The translations under genes were made by a program, and so were the position numbers. Source: Ichthyophis bannanicus (lineage: Eukaryota; Chordata; Amphibia; Gymnophiona; Ichthyophiidae). Taken from it: DNA of 64,000 nt. The stretch covers positions 588,782,438 to 588,846,437 of the forward strand of contig CM066033.1 of NCBI GenBank assembly GCA_033557465.1, written 5' to 3'. Shown piece by piece: positions 11,396 to 22,449 of the stretch (the first letter of the stretch is position 1; the number at the start of each line of letters is the position of its first letter). The notes beneath the pieces are model-generated. The model saw only the letters and a program-made list of their open reading frames with translations, was not told the DNA's origin and made no database searches.

Positions 11396-11889
11396 GGACA
11401 GCAAAGAAATCTACTGTGGAGACTATGATGAAATGAGAAAAACAGTAAGAAAAACACTAAATGGAGCAGCCACAAAAGTTAAGAGTTTACATCAGGCCTG
11501 GCTCTTATTTAAAAATACCATCTTGGAAGCCCAAACCGGATGTATTCCACACTTTAAAAAGGTGGAAGGAAGGCCAAATGACTGCTGGTATGGTTTAAAG
11601 GTGAGAGAGGCTGTTGTAGCCAAAACAGTCCTTCAATAAATGGAGAAAGGATCCGGATGAAGAAAACTGGAAACAGCATAAACACTGGCAAGTTAGATGC
11701 AAAGCATCGATAAGGCAGGTAAAGAGAAATTTTGGAAAAAAAGAAAAAGCTTGCCATGGAAGCAAAAACACATTATATAAACTTTAAGTACATTCAAAAC
11801 AAGATGCTTGTGAGGGAGTCAACTGGACTATAAGATGATAGAGGGGTAAAAGGGGCACTAAGGACAAGGACACAAACAGAGAGACTAAA

Positions 11890-12548
11890 GGGGTCATTTT
11901 AGAATCCTTATTTGTGCTTCAGACATCCAAAAATGGGCTTAGAGATGTCCAAAGAAGAGAGAGGTCTCCAGAGCCATTTTAGAAGTCAGCTCTGAGATTG
12001 TCCCTAGTGTAAGGACGTCTAAATCTGAATTGGGGCGTGGAGGAGGCATGGCCTGGGTGTTCCTGGATATCTGGAAGCATAGTTAGGGCGTTCCCAGAGA
12101 CCAGGAGATCCCCGCCTGATCACAGAAATGTCATGGATGATCCAGCATCATGTCTCACCCTAGACAGGCTCTGAGGCCCGAATAACGATAAACAAGCATC
12201 TGAAAAGTGCTCGTTTTAGCTGAATAACATCCAGGGGGTGTAGAGAAGAATGCACGCTCTCTCATCCCAAGTATTCAGCACAATGTCAACAGCAGCAGCA
12301 GCAGGATTTGAATCCTGGCTGCCCTATTCGTAGCCAAACTACTGTAACCATTAGGCTATCCTAGACATCCAGGTTCTACCATATGTACCATTCTGGGGAA
12401 GTCTAGGTAGCCGCCCTTGCAGGCATCGATATCTGGCACATCCAGGTTTGTGAAATTATGTTCGCACCTGGATGTGCCTGCGTTTTTTTCCAGATGTTCT
12501 AGCTTAGACATCCTAAATTGCACTTGGATGGATCTTCTAAAATTCCCC
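11890..12548. mobile_element. Long MITE / non-autonomous DNA transposon in CR1
   Basis: Terminal inverted repeats: GGGGTCATTTTAGAA at the left and TTCTAAAATTCCCC at the right. CTAAA flanks both ends (11885-11889 and 12550-12554), perhaps a remnant of a target-site duplication. Internal sequence has shorter inverted segments (for example CACATCCAGG...CCTGGATGTG near 12438 and 12468). A minus-strand SINE sits at 12236-12372. No transposase is encoded. Confidence 0.65.
12236..12372 (-). mobile_element. tRNA-derived SINE fragment, minus strand
   Basis: On the minus strand: GGATAGCCTAATGGTTACAG (A box region) and AGGATTCAAATCCTG (B box region), followed by a CTG-rich stretch (the CAGCAGCAGCAG run at 12292 on plus). 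It lies within the MITE at 11890-12548. Confidence 0.75.
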
Positions 12549-12819
12549 TCTAAATTATTCTTTGCTTTGGCCTTTTCTAAAGAAAATGTAGGGGATATAC
12601 TTAGAAATTATATTTAAAGGCGATAAACTGGAGGAATTGAAACAACTCTCAGTGAACCTAGAAGATGTAATAAGGCAATTTGACAAACTAAAGAGTAGCA
12701 AATCACCTGGTATATATCACAGGGCATTGAAAGAACTCTAGAATTAAATTGCAGACCTACTGTTAGTTTACAAATTACTATCATACCTGAAGATTGCAAA
12801 GTGGCCAATGTAACTCCAG

Positions 12820-13000
12820 TTTCTCCAGGACCAAGCAGGAAGTCAGTCCTCACATATGGGTGACGTCGGCGCCGATGGAGCCCCCATGCGGAGCATTTCT
12901 CCAGCTTTCAAAGAAAGCTTTTGGGAATGCAGCGCGCATGCGCAGTCCCCTTCCCGCCCAAGGGTGCCATCTTGCTCGGTCTCTTTTTTCCGCGGAGCCC
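12820..13000 (+). repeat. DIRS-2 left inverted terminal repeat
   Basis: Begins TTCTCCAGGACCAAGCAGGA, then CACATATGGGTGACGTCGGC, and the AAAGCTTTTGGGAATGCAGC block. The inverted counterpart is at about 18405-18555. The outer 40 bases are complemented again in the ICR at 18231-18275. Confidence 0.9.
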
Positions 13001-13251
13001 GACGGACATGTTTCGTTTTCACCCGAGAAAAAAGTTGATTTTCTACGTAAATCCGTTTTTCTTCGGTTCAACGCCGGTTTCCCTTTCCCGCCTGGGCCCG
13101 ATACGTCGGTATCGAGCCCGGCTTTCATTTTTCGGTTTTTGTCCTTAGAGACTAGCGTACGCGCCATTTTTCTATTTTTCACTGGCAGCCCTGTCTTTTG
13201 GCCTCGCAGGGGCCCTTTTACCCCCGATAGCTGCCAGCGGGTTTAAAAAGT

Positions 13252-15048
13252 GTGATCGGTGTAAGAAACTTAATGTCTCTCACCGACACACATGACTGCT
13301 GCCTCCGCTGCCTCGGGCCCGATCATGACCCGATGATCTGTGGCCCGTGTGGGAAAATGTCCTCGAAGGCGTTGAGGAGCCGGCAGCACCAAAAAGAAAG
13401 AATCTTCTCTGACTCCGCGTCTGGCTGGGCCCGGACTTCGTCAGAGGCCTCGATGTCTCGGGACTCCGATCCCGAGCATCGCCGGGGTTCCTCTGAGAGG
13501 GGGTCTCCCTCGCGGGAGCATCACAGGAAAAAGAAACCCGTGAGGGCTGCATCGGTGGATGCACTTGGCTCCTCGAGGGCCAGGTCGCATAGCCCCGAGC
13601 GCCGTCCCGGATCTTCGGAGTCGGAGAGGCCTGCCAAACAACCTCGTGTGGAGACGGAGTCCCCGGGTCACGTGAGTACTGTAGTCCTCGTGGACTCTCC
13701 TCCGGGGGAGCCGACGTTGGGGCCAATGCCGTCGGGGCCCGAGTCCGGGGGCTGCTGAGTCTCCTGAGCTTGCACTCAGGTTGACGGCCTTGGAGAACAG
13801 CTTGGCTGCCTTCATGGAACAGCAGCGGGCACTGATCGCCGGTCTTACCGGTGCATCTGCCCCGACCACCGGGACATCGACGTCCAAGTCGACCCTGGAG
13901 GCCGAGCCGATCCTCGAGTCCATGCGCTCTCGAGTCGATCCTCGGCCAAGGTCTCCCTCGGCCTCCCGTTCGGGACCGAGGTTGTCAACGCCGGTACCCT
14001 CGGTGTCGGGGCAGATGGCATCGGTGCCTGCCCGACCGGAGCCGCTCGATTGCTCCTCTGAGGGGTCAGGCTGGGAAACAGAGGACGAAGAGTCACCGGA
14101 CACCTTTTGGACCCGGTGTGTCCCATCGGACTCGCCGGAGTCCGAGCCTCGGAGACGGTCCCCCCGGAGGACACCCGGTTCTCGGACTTTGTACGGGATA
14201 TGGCCAAGGCCTTGGCCTTCCCCGTGGATCCCGAGGAGGAGCCTCGAGCCGAGGAGCTCGAAGCCCTGCAGTATGACTCTCCCACCAAGGAGGCCTTTAC
14301 TGTACCGGTTCCTCCTATGCTGGAACAGTTGCTCTTCCGCATGTGGGAGGCACCGGCCTCGACGCCGGTTTTGAGCAAGCGGGTCGATTTCATCTATCGA
14401 GTCCGCAAGAGCCCCGGGTTCCCGAAGGCACAGCTACCTCACCACTCCATGGTTGTGGAATCGGCCATGCATCGTCTGAAGAGTCAGAAGATGCACCCCT
14501 CGGTGCCTCCCGCCCGGGAGGCCCGGAACCTGGATGCCCTCGGTAGAAAGTGCTTCCAGGGCTCTATGCTTGCTTGCCGTGTCCAGACCTACCAGCTGTA
14601 CATGGGCATGTACCTTCGAGACCTGGCAAAGGAGATTGCCGGGTTCTCTGCTGGTCTCTCCGAGGAACCTTTGCAGAGGTTCAAGGCCCTGTCAACGGGG
14701 ATCCGAGAGCGCTCGAAGTTTATCTCTCGAGCAGCCTATGATGGCTTCGAGGCTTCGGCCTGGGTAGCTGCGGCCGGCATCGGTGCATGCCGTCAGGCCT
14801 GGCTACAGTCATCGGACCTCGAGCCATGGGTTCAGGACAAGTTGGTCGATGTCCCCTGCCGAGGTGAAAACCTCTTTGGCAAGCCCATGGCTGAAAAGGC
14901 TGCAGAACTCGAGTCTGAGACTCTTACCCGGACAAGGCTGTCCAGGAAAACCTCTGCCCCTTCTCAGAAGAAGGGCTCAGGGAAAAAGACCTTTTACCGA
15001 GGTAGTCATCTGCCTACAAATCATACCCTCACTTTCAGGCCTCTGTAG
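13252..15048 (+). pseudogene. DIRS-2 gag-like protein, frameshifted
   Basis: Three overlapping frames give one product. The first (from 13252, though the true start may be upstream) has the Cys/His cluster TDTHDCCLRCLGPDH followed by CGPC, like the C-x2-C ... C-x2-C-x-G-P-x-H pattern of the type B gags. A Ser/Arg/Pro-rich linker follows. The second (about 13781-14105) has a predicted helical segment ALENSLAAFMEQQRALIAGL. The third (about 14107-15048) holds the conserved C-terminal blocks: FSDFVRDMAKAL, RMWEAPAS, LPHHSMVVESAM, QLYMGMYLRDLAKE, LQSSDLEPWVQDKL. Frame changes fall near 13757 and 14105. Function as capsid/nucleic-acid-binding protein is inferred from position. Confidence 0.8.
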
Positions 15049-15399
15049 CTCCCCAACAGGGTCAGCAGGCCAAGGGGCAGGGACATGGGCCCCGTAGGCA
15101 GAAAACCCCCAAGCCGCCAGCTCCGGCTCTTGCACAGCAGGGAGCGGGATTTTGACTCCAATGACAGAGTCTTTCCTCCTCAGCTGGCCCCTCTCAGCAC
15201 AGGAGGCCGGCTGACCCTGTATGCCCACAGGTGGTCAGCCGTGACAAGGGATACCTGGGTGCTAAGCATAGTCCAGAGTGGCTATCTCCTTCACTTCCAC
15301 CAGGTACCTCCCTCCTACTTTCTAGGGGTGCCTCCAAGACTCCCTCTGCACAGGAACCTACTCCTTCAGGAGTTAGCAGGTCTTTTAAGGGAGTGAGCA

Positions 15400-16913
15400 G
15401 TGGAACCGGTGCCCCACCACCTGAGAGGTCAAGGCTTCTACTCCAGGTATTTTCTAGTACCAAAGAGAACAGGAGGCCTCAGGCCCATCCTAGACTTGTG
15501 GAATCTCAACAAGTTCCTGCAGAGGGAAAAGTTCAAGATGCTTACCCTTGGAATCCTGCTGCCTTACCTCCAGCAGGGAGATTGGCTGTGCTCCTTAGAC
15601 CTAAAGGATGCTTATACTCGCATCCTTATTCATCCAGACCACAGACAATATCTTCGATTTGTAGTGGGAGGAAACCATTACCAGTACAGGGTACTCCCTT
15701 TTGGCCTAACCTCCACCCCCAGAGTTTTCACCAAGTGCCTGGTGGTGGTGGCGGCCTATCTCAGAGTTCAAGGACTCTTTGTCGTCCCATACCTGGACAA
15801 CTGGCTCATCAAGGGTCAGTCTCTGCAGGAGACCAACCAAGCCACCCTCCGCACTGTGTCTCTTCTCCAGCATCTGGGGTTTGTCATAAACTTCGCAAAG
15901 TCCGCTTTGCGCCCCTCGCAGAACATGGAGTTTATAGGAGCGAGGCTAGACACCCTTCAGGCGAAGGCCTTTTTACCCATGGACAGGGCCCACAGACTGA
16001 TGGATCTGGCCAGACAGTTCCACAGCAATTCTCTAGTCTCCGCCAGACAGTTCCTAAGGCTATTGGGCCACATGGCATCCACGGTCCATGTCACTCCAAA
16101 TGCCCGTCTACATATGAGGCCAGCTCAGTGGGGCCTCAGGACTCAGTGGCTGCAGGCCACAGGAAACCTGCAGGACAAAGTGAGGTTGTCCAAGTTCTTA
16201 GCAGCTTCTCTGCAGTGATGGCTTCATCTTCCAAATCTGCTGCAAGGAGTGCCTTTTCAGGCACCTTCACACTCTCAAGTGCTGACAACCGATGCTTCTC
16301 TTCAAGGTTGGGGTGCGCATTGCCAAGGAGCATGCACTCAAGGCCTGTGGTCTCCTTCGGAGGCCACACAACAAATCAATTTACTAGAGCTCAGAGCGAT
16401 CCGCTTAGCCCTGCGGACTTTCTCTCATGTCCTCTCTCACCAGTCCGTCGTAGTGCAAACGGACAATCAAGTTGCTATGTACTATGTGAACAAGCAAGGG
16501 GGCACAGGGTTCAAGAAGCACAGGACCTGTGCTCCTGGGCAATCAATCATGGCATACTTCTCAAAGCGGTCTATCTCCCTGGGCAGGAGAATAGCTTGGC
16601 AGACAGGTTGAATAGGATCCTACAGCCACATGAATGGCAGCTGAATCCTCTGGTGGTTCAACAGATCTTCCTAAAATGGAGTCTCCCCACCATGGATTTG
16701 TTTGCCAGTCCACTGAACCGTCAACTACCCAGGTTCTACTCCAGGCACCCGCATCCTCAAAGAGTAGCACCGGATGCTTTTCTCATACCATGGTCTACAG
16801 GCCGCCTATATGCATTTCCTCCCATGCCTCTAGTGCCCAAAACACTGTTCAGAGTGATCTGGGACAAGGCCTCGGTGATACTGGTGGCCCCCAGATGGCC
16901 AAGGCAGCCGTGA
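15400..16913 (+). pseudogene. DIRS-2 RT - RNase H - methyltransferase-like polyprotein
   Basis: RT, 15400-16218: FLVPKRTGGLRPILDLWNLN, LDLKDAYTRILIHP, YRVLPFGLTSTPRVF, and a catalytic box PYLDNWLIKG in which the second Asp of YLDD is Asn. A TGA at 16216 interrupts a Trp position; the same frame then continues into RNase H (TTDASLQGWGAHC, LLELRAIRLAL, TDNQVAMYYVNKQGG). After a frameshift near 16505 a third frame carries the end of RH (LPGQENSLADRLNR) and the MT-like domain (TMDLFASPLNRQLPRFYSR, YAFPPMPLVPKTLFR, VILVAPRWPRQP). RT/RH copy the element RNA into DNA; the MT domain is a reported feature of DIRS elements whose role is unknown. A shorter in-frame spacer (15050-15400) separates it from gag. 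Confidence 0.88.
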
Positions 16914-17039
16914 TTCCCACTTCTTTTGCAACTAGCAGTGGACGCTCCCCGTCCTCTGGGGATGCAACCCTATCTCCTGACTCAGGAGCGGGGATCTCTC
17001 TTACACCCCAATCTCCAGTCCCTCCATCTGATGGCCTGG

Positions 17040-18092
17040 CTGCTGAAAGGGTAGTTTTAGCACCCTTACTGCTGCCTCGGGAAGTGGAGGACGTGGTCTT
17101 GTCCTCTAGGAGGCAGTCCACTCGGAAGTCCTATGCTCTTAAGTGGTGTAGATTCCCCACCTGGTGTGCCCAGCACAAGGAGGATCCTTTCTCATGCCTG
17201 GTTCCGGTGGTGCTGCAGTATTTGCTGCACCTGTCCAATCTAGGCCTTAAATTCAACTCTGTTAGGTTCCACCTCAGTGCTCTCTCAGCACACCACTTTA
17301 CCGGTGGAGGGTCAGTCTCTCTCGAGCCACCCTTTGGTAGCTCGTTTCCTCAGAGGCCTGCTGTTGCTTAAGCCTCCAGTTCGTCCACCTGCCCCTGAGT
17401 GGGATTTGAATGTGGTCTTGCAACAACTTACTTGCCCACCATTTGAGCCTATGGCTACTTGTCCTTTACGTTTTCTTTCCTGGAAAGCGTTGTTTTTGGT
17501 AGCTCTTACCTCAGCAAGGCGAGTAAGTGAGCTTCAAACTCTGGTGTCAGAGGCACCATACACTAGGTTTTATAGGAACAGAGTAGTCTTACGGACTCAC
17601 CCTAAGTTCCTTCCAAAGGTTGTCACCTCCTTCCACCTCAATCAGGAGGTGGTTCTTCCAACTTTCTTTCCCAGGCCGCATGCCGGCCGGGTTGAGATGG
17701 TCTTGCATACCCTGGACTGTAGGAGGGCGTTGTCCTTCTACCTTGACCGTACGCAGGCACACCGGAGGGCTGTTCAACTCTTTGTCTCTTTTGACCCTAA
17801 TAAGTTGGGGTTACCTGTCTCCAAGCGTACCCTGTCCATTTGGGTAGCACACTGTATCGCCTGGGCGTACAGGGCAGCCGGCCTCTCCTTGCAGGGTCGA
17901 GTCACTGCTCACCGTGTCAGGGCGAAGGCTGCGTCAGTGGCTCATCTCCGCTCTGTTCCATTGGCAGACATCTGCCGGGCCGCTACTTGGTCTTCAAGCC
18001 AGACTTTTACGGCCCACTACTGCCTCGAGAGGGAATCCCGCAGGGACAGTGCTTTCGGACAGGCGGTACTCCGTAATCTCTTTGAGGTATAG
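17040..18092 (+). pseudogene. DIRS-2 tyrosine recombinase (one frameshift)
   Basis: Starts in one frame (LPREVEDVVLSSRRQSTRKS, core-binding domain) and switches frame near 17290 to the catalytic domain, which runs to the stop at 18090. Catalytic positions are all present: Arg in LTSARRVSEL, HxxR in TAHRVRAKAAS, and the nucleophile Tyr in TFTAHYCLERE. The PKVVTSFHLNQEV block lies between them as in the other copies. Such YRs recombine a circular DNA intermediate into the host. This is the only YR here with every catalytic residue kept, but the single frameshift separates its two domains. The ICR begins about 140 bp downstream. Confidence 0.88.
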
Positions 18093-18230
18093 GCAACTCC
18101 TACCCTCCGGCCCTGGTGTTGGGCTACCATTCGGGGGTGTTCTCAGAGAAGATTCTTTTCACAGATGCTGACGCTCTAGAGGGAGCTTATTTTTCAGCTT
18201 GGGGTCTCCGGTAGCCTTGAGCTGGGGAGT

Positions 18231-18328
18231 CCCATATGTGAGGACTGACTTCCTGCTTAGTCCTGGAGAAAGCGTAGTTACTCACCTGTAACAGGTGTTC
18301 TCCAGGAGCAGCAGGAATCAGTCCTCAG
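18231..18328. repeat. DIRS-2 internal complementary region (ICR)
   Basis: The first half (CCCATATGTGAGGACTGACT...TCCTGGAGAA) is the reverse complement of the left outer end; the second half (GTAGTTACTCACCTGTAACA...GAATCAGTCCTCA) is the reverse complement of the expected right outer end. In DIRS biology such an ICR aligns the two ends for circularisation. Confidence 0.85.
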
Positions 18329-18404
18329 AACCCTCCCTCCTCCCCTTGGAGTTGCAGTCATATGATTTATTTTTTTTTGCTGTCACTTAGCTATGTCATC
18401 AGAC

Positions 18405-18660
18405 TGAGCAAGATGGCACCCTTGGGCAGGAAGGGGACCGCGCATGCGCGCTGCATTCCCAAAGGCTTTCTTTGAAAGCTGGGGAAATGCTCCACATGGG
18501 GGTTCCGTCGGCGCCGACGTCACCCATATGTGAGGACTGATTCCTGCTGCTCCTGGGGAACACCAGGAGCAGCAGGAATCAGTCCTCACATATGGGTGAC
18601 GTCGGCGCCGACAGAGCCCCCATGTGGAGCATTTCCCCAGGTGAGTAACTACGCTTTTTA
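18405..18660. repeat. DIRS-2 right ITR with an extra inverted copy (hairpin)
   Basis: 18405-18555 is the inverted partner of the left ITR. Instead of the expected short terminal extension, an inverted copy of the outer ITR follows at 18564-18640, giving two arms of about 75 bp around a spacer of a few bases. The normal terminal extension (GGTGAGTAACTACGC) then completes the element at 18641-18656. Confidence 0.85.
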
Positions 18661-18849
18661 AAAAGGATTTCAGTAGCGATCCAGGAAACTACAGACCAGT
18701 AAACCTGATGTCTGTGCTGGGTAGAATGGTAGAAACCATTCTAAAGAACAAAATTACTGAATATAGAGATAGTCGTGGTTTAATGGGACAAAGACAACAT
18801 GGATTTAGCCAAGGGAAATCTTGCTATAAAGGGATCCACTATGTCTGTC

Positions 18850-19862
18850 GCATGCCATTTTGAATTACATCACTGTATTTTCCCCCACCACTTCCATCGG
18901 GAGGGCATTCCAAGCATCCACCACCCTTTCAGTGAAAAAGTATTTCCTGACCATTGCCTTTCAGTTTACCCCCTAGCAGCTTAATGTTGTCCCTCTAGTT
19001 TTACAGCTTCCTCGTCTTTGAAAAAGGTTTGTTTGTTCATTATACCTTTTAAGTATTTAAACATCTGTATCATATCTTCCCTGTCCCTCCTCTCCTCTAG
19101 GGTATACATATTTAGATCTTCTAGTCTCTTCTCATACTTCCTCTGATGCAGGTTCCAAAGCATTTTGGTCTCCTTCCTCTGAACTGTTTCAAATCTTTTT
19201 ATGTCCTTTGTGAGATATGGTCTCCAAAACTGAACACAATATTCCATGAGGCCTGACAGTGACATTAATACCTCCTCCTTTCTGCTGGTTATTCCTCTCT
19301 GTATGCAACTCAGTATTATTCTGGCTTAGGCTACCACCTTGCGACATTGTTTAACCACCTTGAATACACTTCTACTCACCTTCCTTTCTTCTAAGTGAGA
19401 TCCGCTTACCACCACCTTTTGTCTGTCGGTCAACCAGTTTCTGATCCAGTTCACCACCTTGAGACCCATATCCAGGCTGCTCAGTTTATTGTTAAGCCTC
19501 CTGTGAGGAACAGTATCAAAGGCTTTGATGAAATCTAGGTAGATCATATCCATTGCATGCCCTTGATCTAATTCTCTGATCACCCAGGCAAGGAACTTAA
19601 TCAGATTTGTTTGGCATGATCGTCCTTTAGTAAAACCATGTTGCCTCAGATCATGCAATCCATTGGTTTCTAGAAAGTCCACTATTCTTTCTTTCAGGGG
19701 GGCCTCCATTACTTTTCCCGCCACCAAGGTAAGGCTTATCGGCCAATAGTTTGTCATCTCTTCCCTATTACCACTTTTGTGAAAAGATAACACATCAACC
19801 CTTCTCCAGTCCTGTGGAACCTTTCCCATCTTCAAGAATCTATTAAAAACATCCTTTAAATG
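18850..19862 (-). mobile_element. CR1 LINE fragment inserted in antisense into the plus-strand CR1
   Basis: Minus-strand RT fragment: GKVPQDWRRVDVLSFHKSGN, HGFTKGRSCQTNLIKFLAWV, MIYLDFIKAFDTVPHRRLNN, then a break near 19330 and the C-terminal part (SGLMEYCVQFWRPYLTKDIK, NMYTLEERRDREDM). The YADD-containing region is missing, as in the copy at 312-2010. Host CR1 sequence flanks it (QHGFSQGKSC at about 18800; FQKAFDKVPH from 19866). Confidence 0.85.
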
Positions 19863-20004
19863 TCTCTGGATTTTCAGAAAGCCTTTGACAAGGTCCCTCA
19901 TGAGAGACATTTGAGAAAATTAAAACATGGAAAGGAGGCAGTATCTCCATGTGGATTGGGAACTGGTTAAAAGATAGAAAACAGAGTAGTGCTAAATGGT
20001 CCTG

Positions 20005-20450
20005 GAGTGGCAAAAGGGATTTTTTTTTGGGGAGGCCCAAGGCCACCCTAGGCTTTGCTCTAACTCCGCTCCCATGGGCAGAGACCTTTCCTGTCTGTCT
20101 ATGGAAATTTGGATCCCCACGGGCAGAACAGGAAGGGTCTTTTTCTGCCCGCAGGGGATGGGAATCCCCATGGACAGCCTGCTGGCTGCAATCATGGCAA
20201 AGACCCTTCCTGTCTGCCCTCAGGAGGATCCTGTCCACCACAAACAAAAGAAGAGAAGTCACAATCACTGTGAAGACCCTTCCTGTTCTTCCCACGAGGA
20301 TCCGATCTCTCTTAGGCAGACAGGAAGGGTCTTTGCTGTGATAACGGCTCCTCTTCCTCTTCTGCTCGTGGGGGATAGGATCCCTGGTGGCAGCCTGCGA
20401 TTTTTGGTGGGGCCAGGGCTCGTGTGGCCCACCCCTTTCCAATGCCTATG
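20005..20450. repeat. Unclassified repeat with alternating-orientation 'cttcctgtctg' motif
   Basis: Inserted in the CR1 between VLNGPGVAKG-like sequence and its continuation at about 20455. A motif of about 15 bases (GACCCTTCCTGTCTG and variants) occurs at about 20080, 20200 and 20272 in one orientation and as the complement (ACAGGAAGGGTCTTT) at about 20128 and 20320. No coding potential is evident. Confidence 0.5.
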
Positions 20451-21525
20451 AAATGGTCAATTTTCTCAATAGATAAAGGTAATTAGTGGAGTGCCCCAGG
20501 GATCTATACTGGACATGCTGATTTTTAACATATTTATAAATGACTTCAAAATGGGAACTATAAGTTAAGGTGATCAAATTTACAGGTGACACAAATTATT
20601 CAAAGCTGGTAAATCACAACAGGATTGTGAAAAATAAACCTTGAGAAACTGGGAGACTGAGCATACAAATGCCAGATGAAATTTAATGTGGACAAGTGCA
20701 AATTTATGCTGTTAAAGGAAGAACAACCCAAACTTTAGCTATACGATGCTGAGTAACACATTAGGAGTCACTGCCCAGGAAAAGGATAGGTGTTATTGTG
20801 GATCATATGTTAAAATCCTCTTCTCGGTGTGCTGCAGCAGCCAAAAAAGCTAATAGAATGCTAGGAATGGAGAATAAAACAAAGAATATTATAATGCCTC
20901 TGTATCTATCGATCCATGTTGCAACCACATCTTGAGTATTGTGTGCAGTTCTTGTCTCTGCTTCTCCAAAAAGATATAGCAGATTTAGAAAAGTCACAGA
21001 GAAGGGTGACTAAAGGAGATGGAAGGATATCCCTATAAGGAAAGGCTTAGAAGGATAGGGCTTTTCAGTTTGGAGAAGAGACGGCTGAGGGGAAGATATT
21101 ATACAAGGCTATAATATGAATGGAGTGGAATAGGTGAAGATGAATCGGTTGTTTATTCCTTTAAAAAGTACAAAGACTAAGGGACGCACAATAAAGCTTA
21201 CTAAGTAGTAAGATTAATTGGAGAAATTCTTTTTTCACTCAATACATAATCACACTTTATAATTCCTTGCTGGAATATACAATGAAAGCTGATAGTGTAG
21301 CTGGATTTAAAAACAATTTGGACAAGTTCCTGAAATGTCCATAAACCATTGTAGGCTGAGGGAAATCCACCGTTTATCTCTAGGATAAGCAGCATGGAAT
21401 CTGTCTCAGCATGGAATCTGTCTATCTTTTAAGATTCTGCCAGGTACTTGTGACCAGGATACTGGTCTTGATCAAAATTTGGTCTGACCCAGTATGACAG
21501 ATGTTATGTTTTTATGAGATGAAAA

Positions 21526-21840
21526 AGGTAAATGTTTAGAATCAAAAGGGGGGAGCAAGATAACGCAAGTGAGAGGACTTGCACCGTGGCGGTCTTTTGG
21601 ATCTAATGGTAGCAAGTGATTACCTGAAGCAGGGTTTCCAAAATAATAAACCCGAAACGCAGGACTGTGTCGTGTTGCCTACCATGACTTGATTTGTTTC
21701 GCCATACACCTGAATTTAAGTTAAGTAATTTGTAATTTTTGATTGCTATATAAGGCAAAATAAGGTTTTGTTAGCCACAATCATTTTTACTGCAAAACTA
21801 ATGAATAAAATGGACTTGGATTCCCAGCCCTCGACTTTAA
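21526..21840. other. Possible Penelope-like 3' fragment with hammerhead-like fold
   Basis: At 21633-21668 a CCTGAAGCA box is followed by a six-base stem (GGGTTT/AAACCC) and CGAAAC, the layout of degenerate hammerhead ribozymes found in Penelope-like elements. The core differs by one base from CUGANGA. The rest is AT-rich and unassigned. Confidence 0.3.
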
Positions 21841-22449
21841 ATTTTTGTCCTGGTTTGAAGTTCAGTGCCCGACAAAAGTGATTCACTTAGGAATTTTGGG
21901 AAGTTTTTCTTTATTCTTGAACCCACCATTTATGATTTTGCCATTTGAGAACCAAGCACCTACTGGCATGGGGAAAAAGAAAGGGATCTGGCTGAGTCCT
22001 CCCCTGCTTTACTTGTTTATCTGCTTTACTTGTTTATCCCATGGAGAAATTTGTAGTCTGCAGTGCTGATCTGGGCATTGTTCAGCAGGCAGCTGCAAGA
22101 GAGAACTGCTGGGTCTTGGAGATGTCATTGAATCTAGAGCACCATAAGCCCCTCTGTGATTCCCAGCATGTAACAGCAGTGTGCTACCACCATGAGAGAG
22201 AAGACTGGGGAAGCTTCTGTGCCTATGGAAGCTGGCGGTACTGCACCCAGACCAATAGGTGGCGAGGAGGCCACCCAGACATTGCTTGGTCTTAAGGTTT
22301 TCTTTGTTTGGGAAGCTCTGTTTGAGCTTCTGCTTCATTACTACAAAGAGACTCCTTGAGAAATCAGTGTGGGCCTGTTTATACTGGGAAGTTTTTGGTC
22401 TGGAATGGAAGAAATTTCAGCCTCTGAGAAGATCATGGGTCCTTCTATG
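21841..22449. other. No gene or repeat recognised
   Basis: Short open frames on both strands lack any recognisable family motif, splice context or codon signal. Unassigned. Confidence 0.4.

Larger units (their letters stand above)
12820..18660 (+). mobile_element. DIRS-2: nearly full-length type A DIRS retrotransposon
   Basis: Complete architecture: left ITR (from about 12820), gag-like frame, RT-RH-MT, YR, internal complementary region (about 18231-18328) and right ITR (about 18405-18660). The host CR1 sequence stops at TAACTCCAG and resumes at AAAAAGGATTTC, with only a short T run shared, which fits YR-mediated integration without a true target-site duplication. Coding density and GC are higher than in the flanks, and inactivating changes are few (about five frame breaks/stops plus an RT active-site change), so this is a fairly young but dead copy. 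The ITR has the palindrome GTCGGCGCCGA, which marks type A; type B copies have TCGGTACCGA at that position. Confidence 0.93.
11400..21525 (+). mobile_element. CR1/L3-like LINE, plus strand, split by at least four later insertions
   Basis: Collinear pieces of one ORF2 occur in order. 11400-11885: linker between endonuclease and RT (HGAATKVK-like, ILEAQTGCIPHFKKVEGRP). 12549-12819: start of RT (FFALAFSKENVG..., KSSKSPG-like). 18660-18845: RT blocks (NYRPVNLMSVLGRMVE-like, QHGFSQGKSC). 19863-20005: FQKAFDKVPHERHLR. 20450-21525: GVPQGSILDML-like, then the C-terminal part and a 3' end with GGTCTGACCCAGTATGACA. Between them sit a MITE with a SINE, DIRS-2, a reverse CR1 and an unclassified repeat. 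The order of nesting gives relative ages: this CR1 is the oldest layer. Confidence 0.8.

Noticed and set aside
13441..14393. Long minus-strand open frames opposite DIRS-2 gag
   Set aside because: GC-rich shadow frames of the gag coding strand, with no domain and no collinear counterpart in DIRS-5 or -6.
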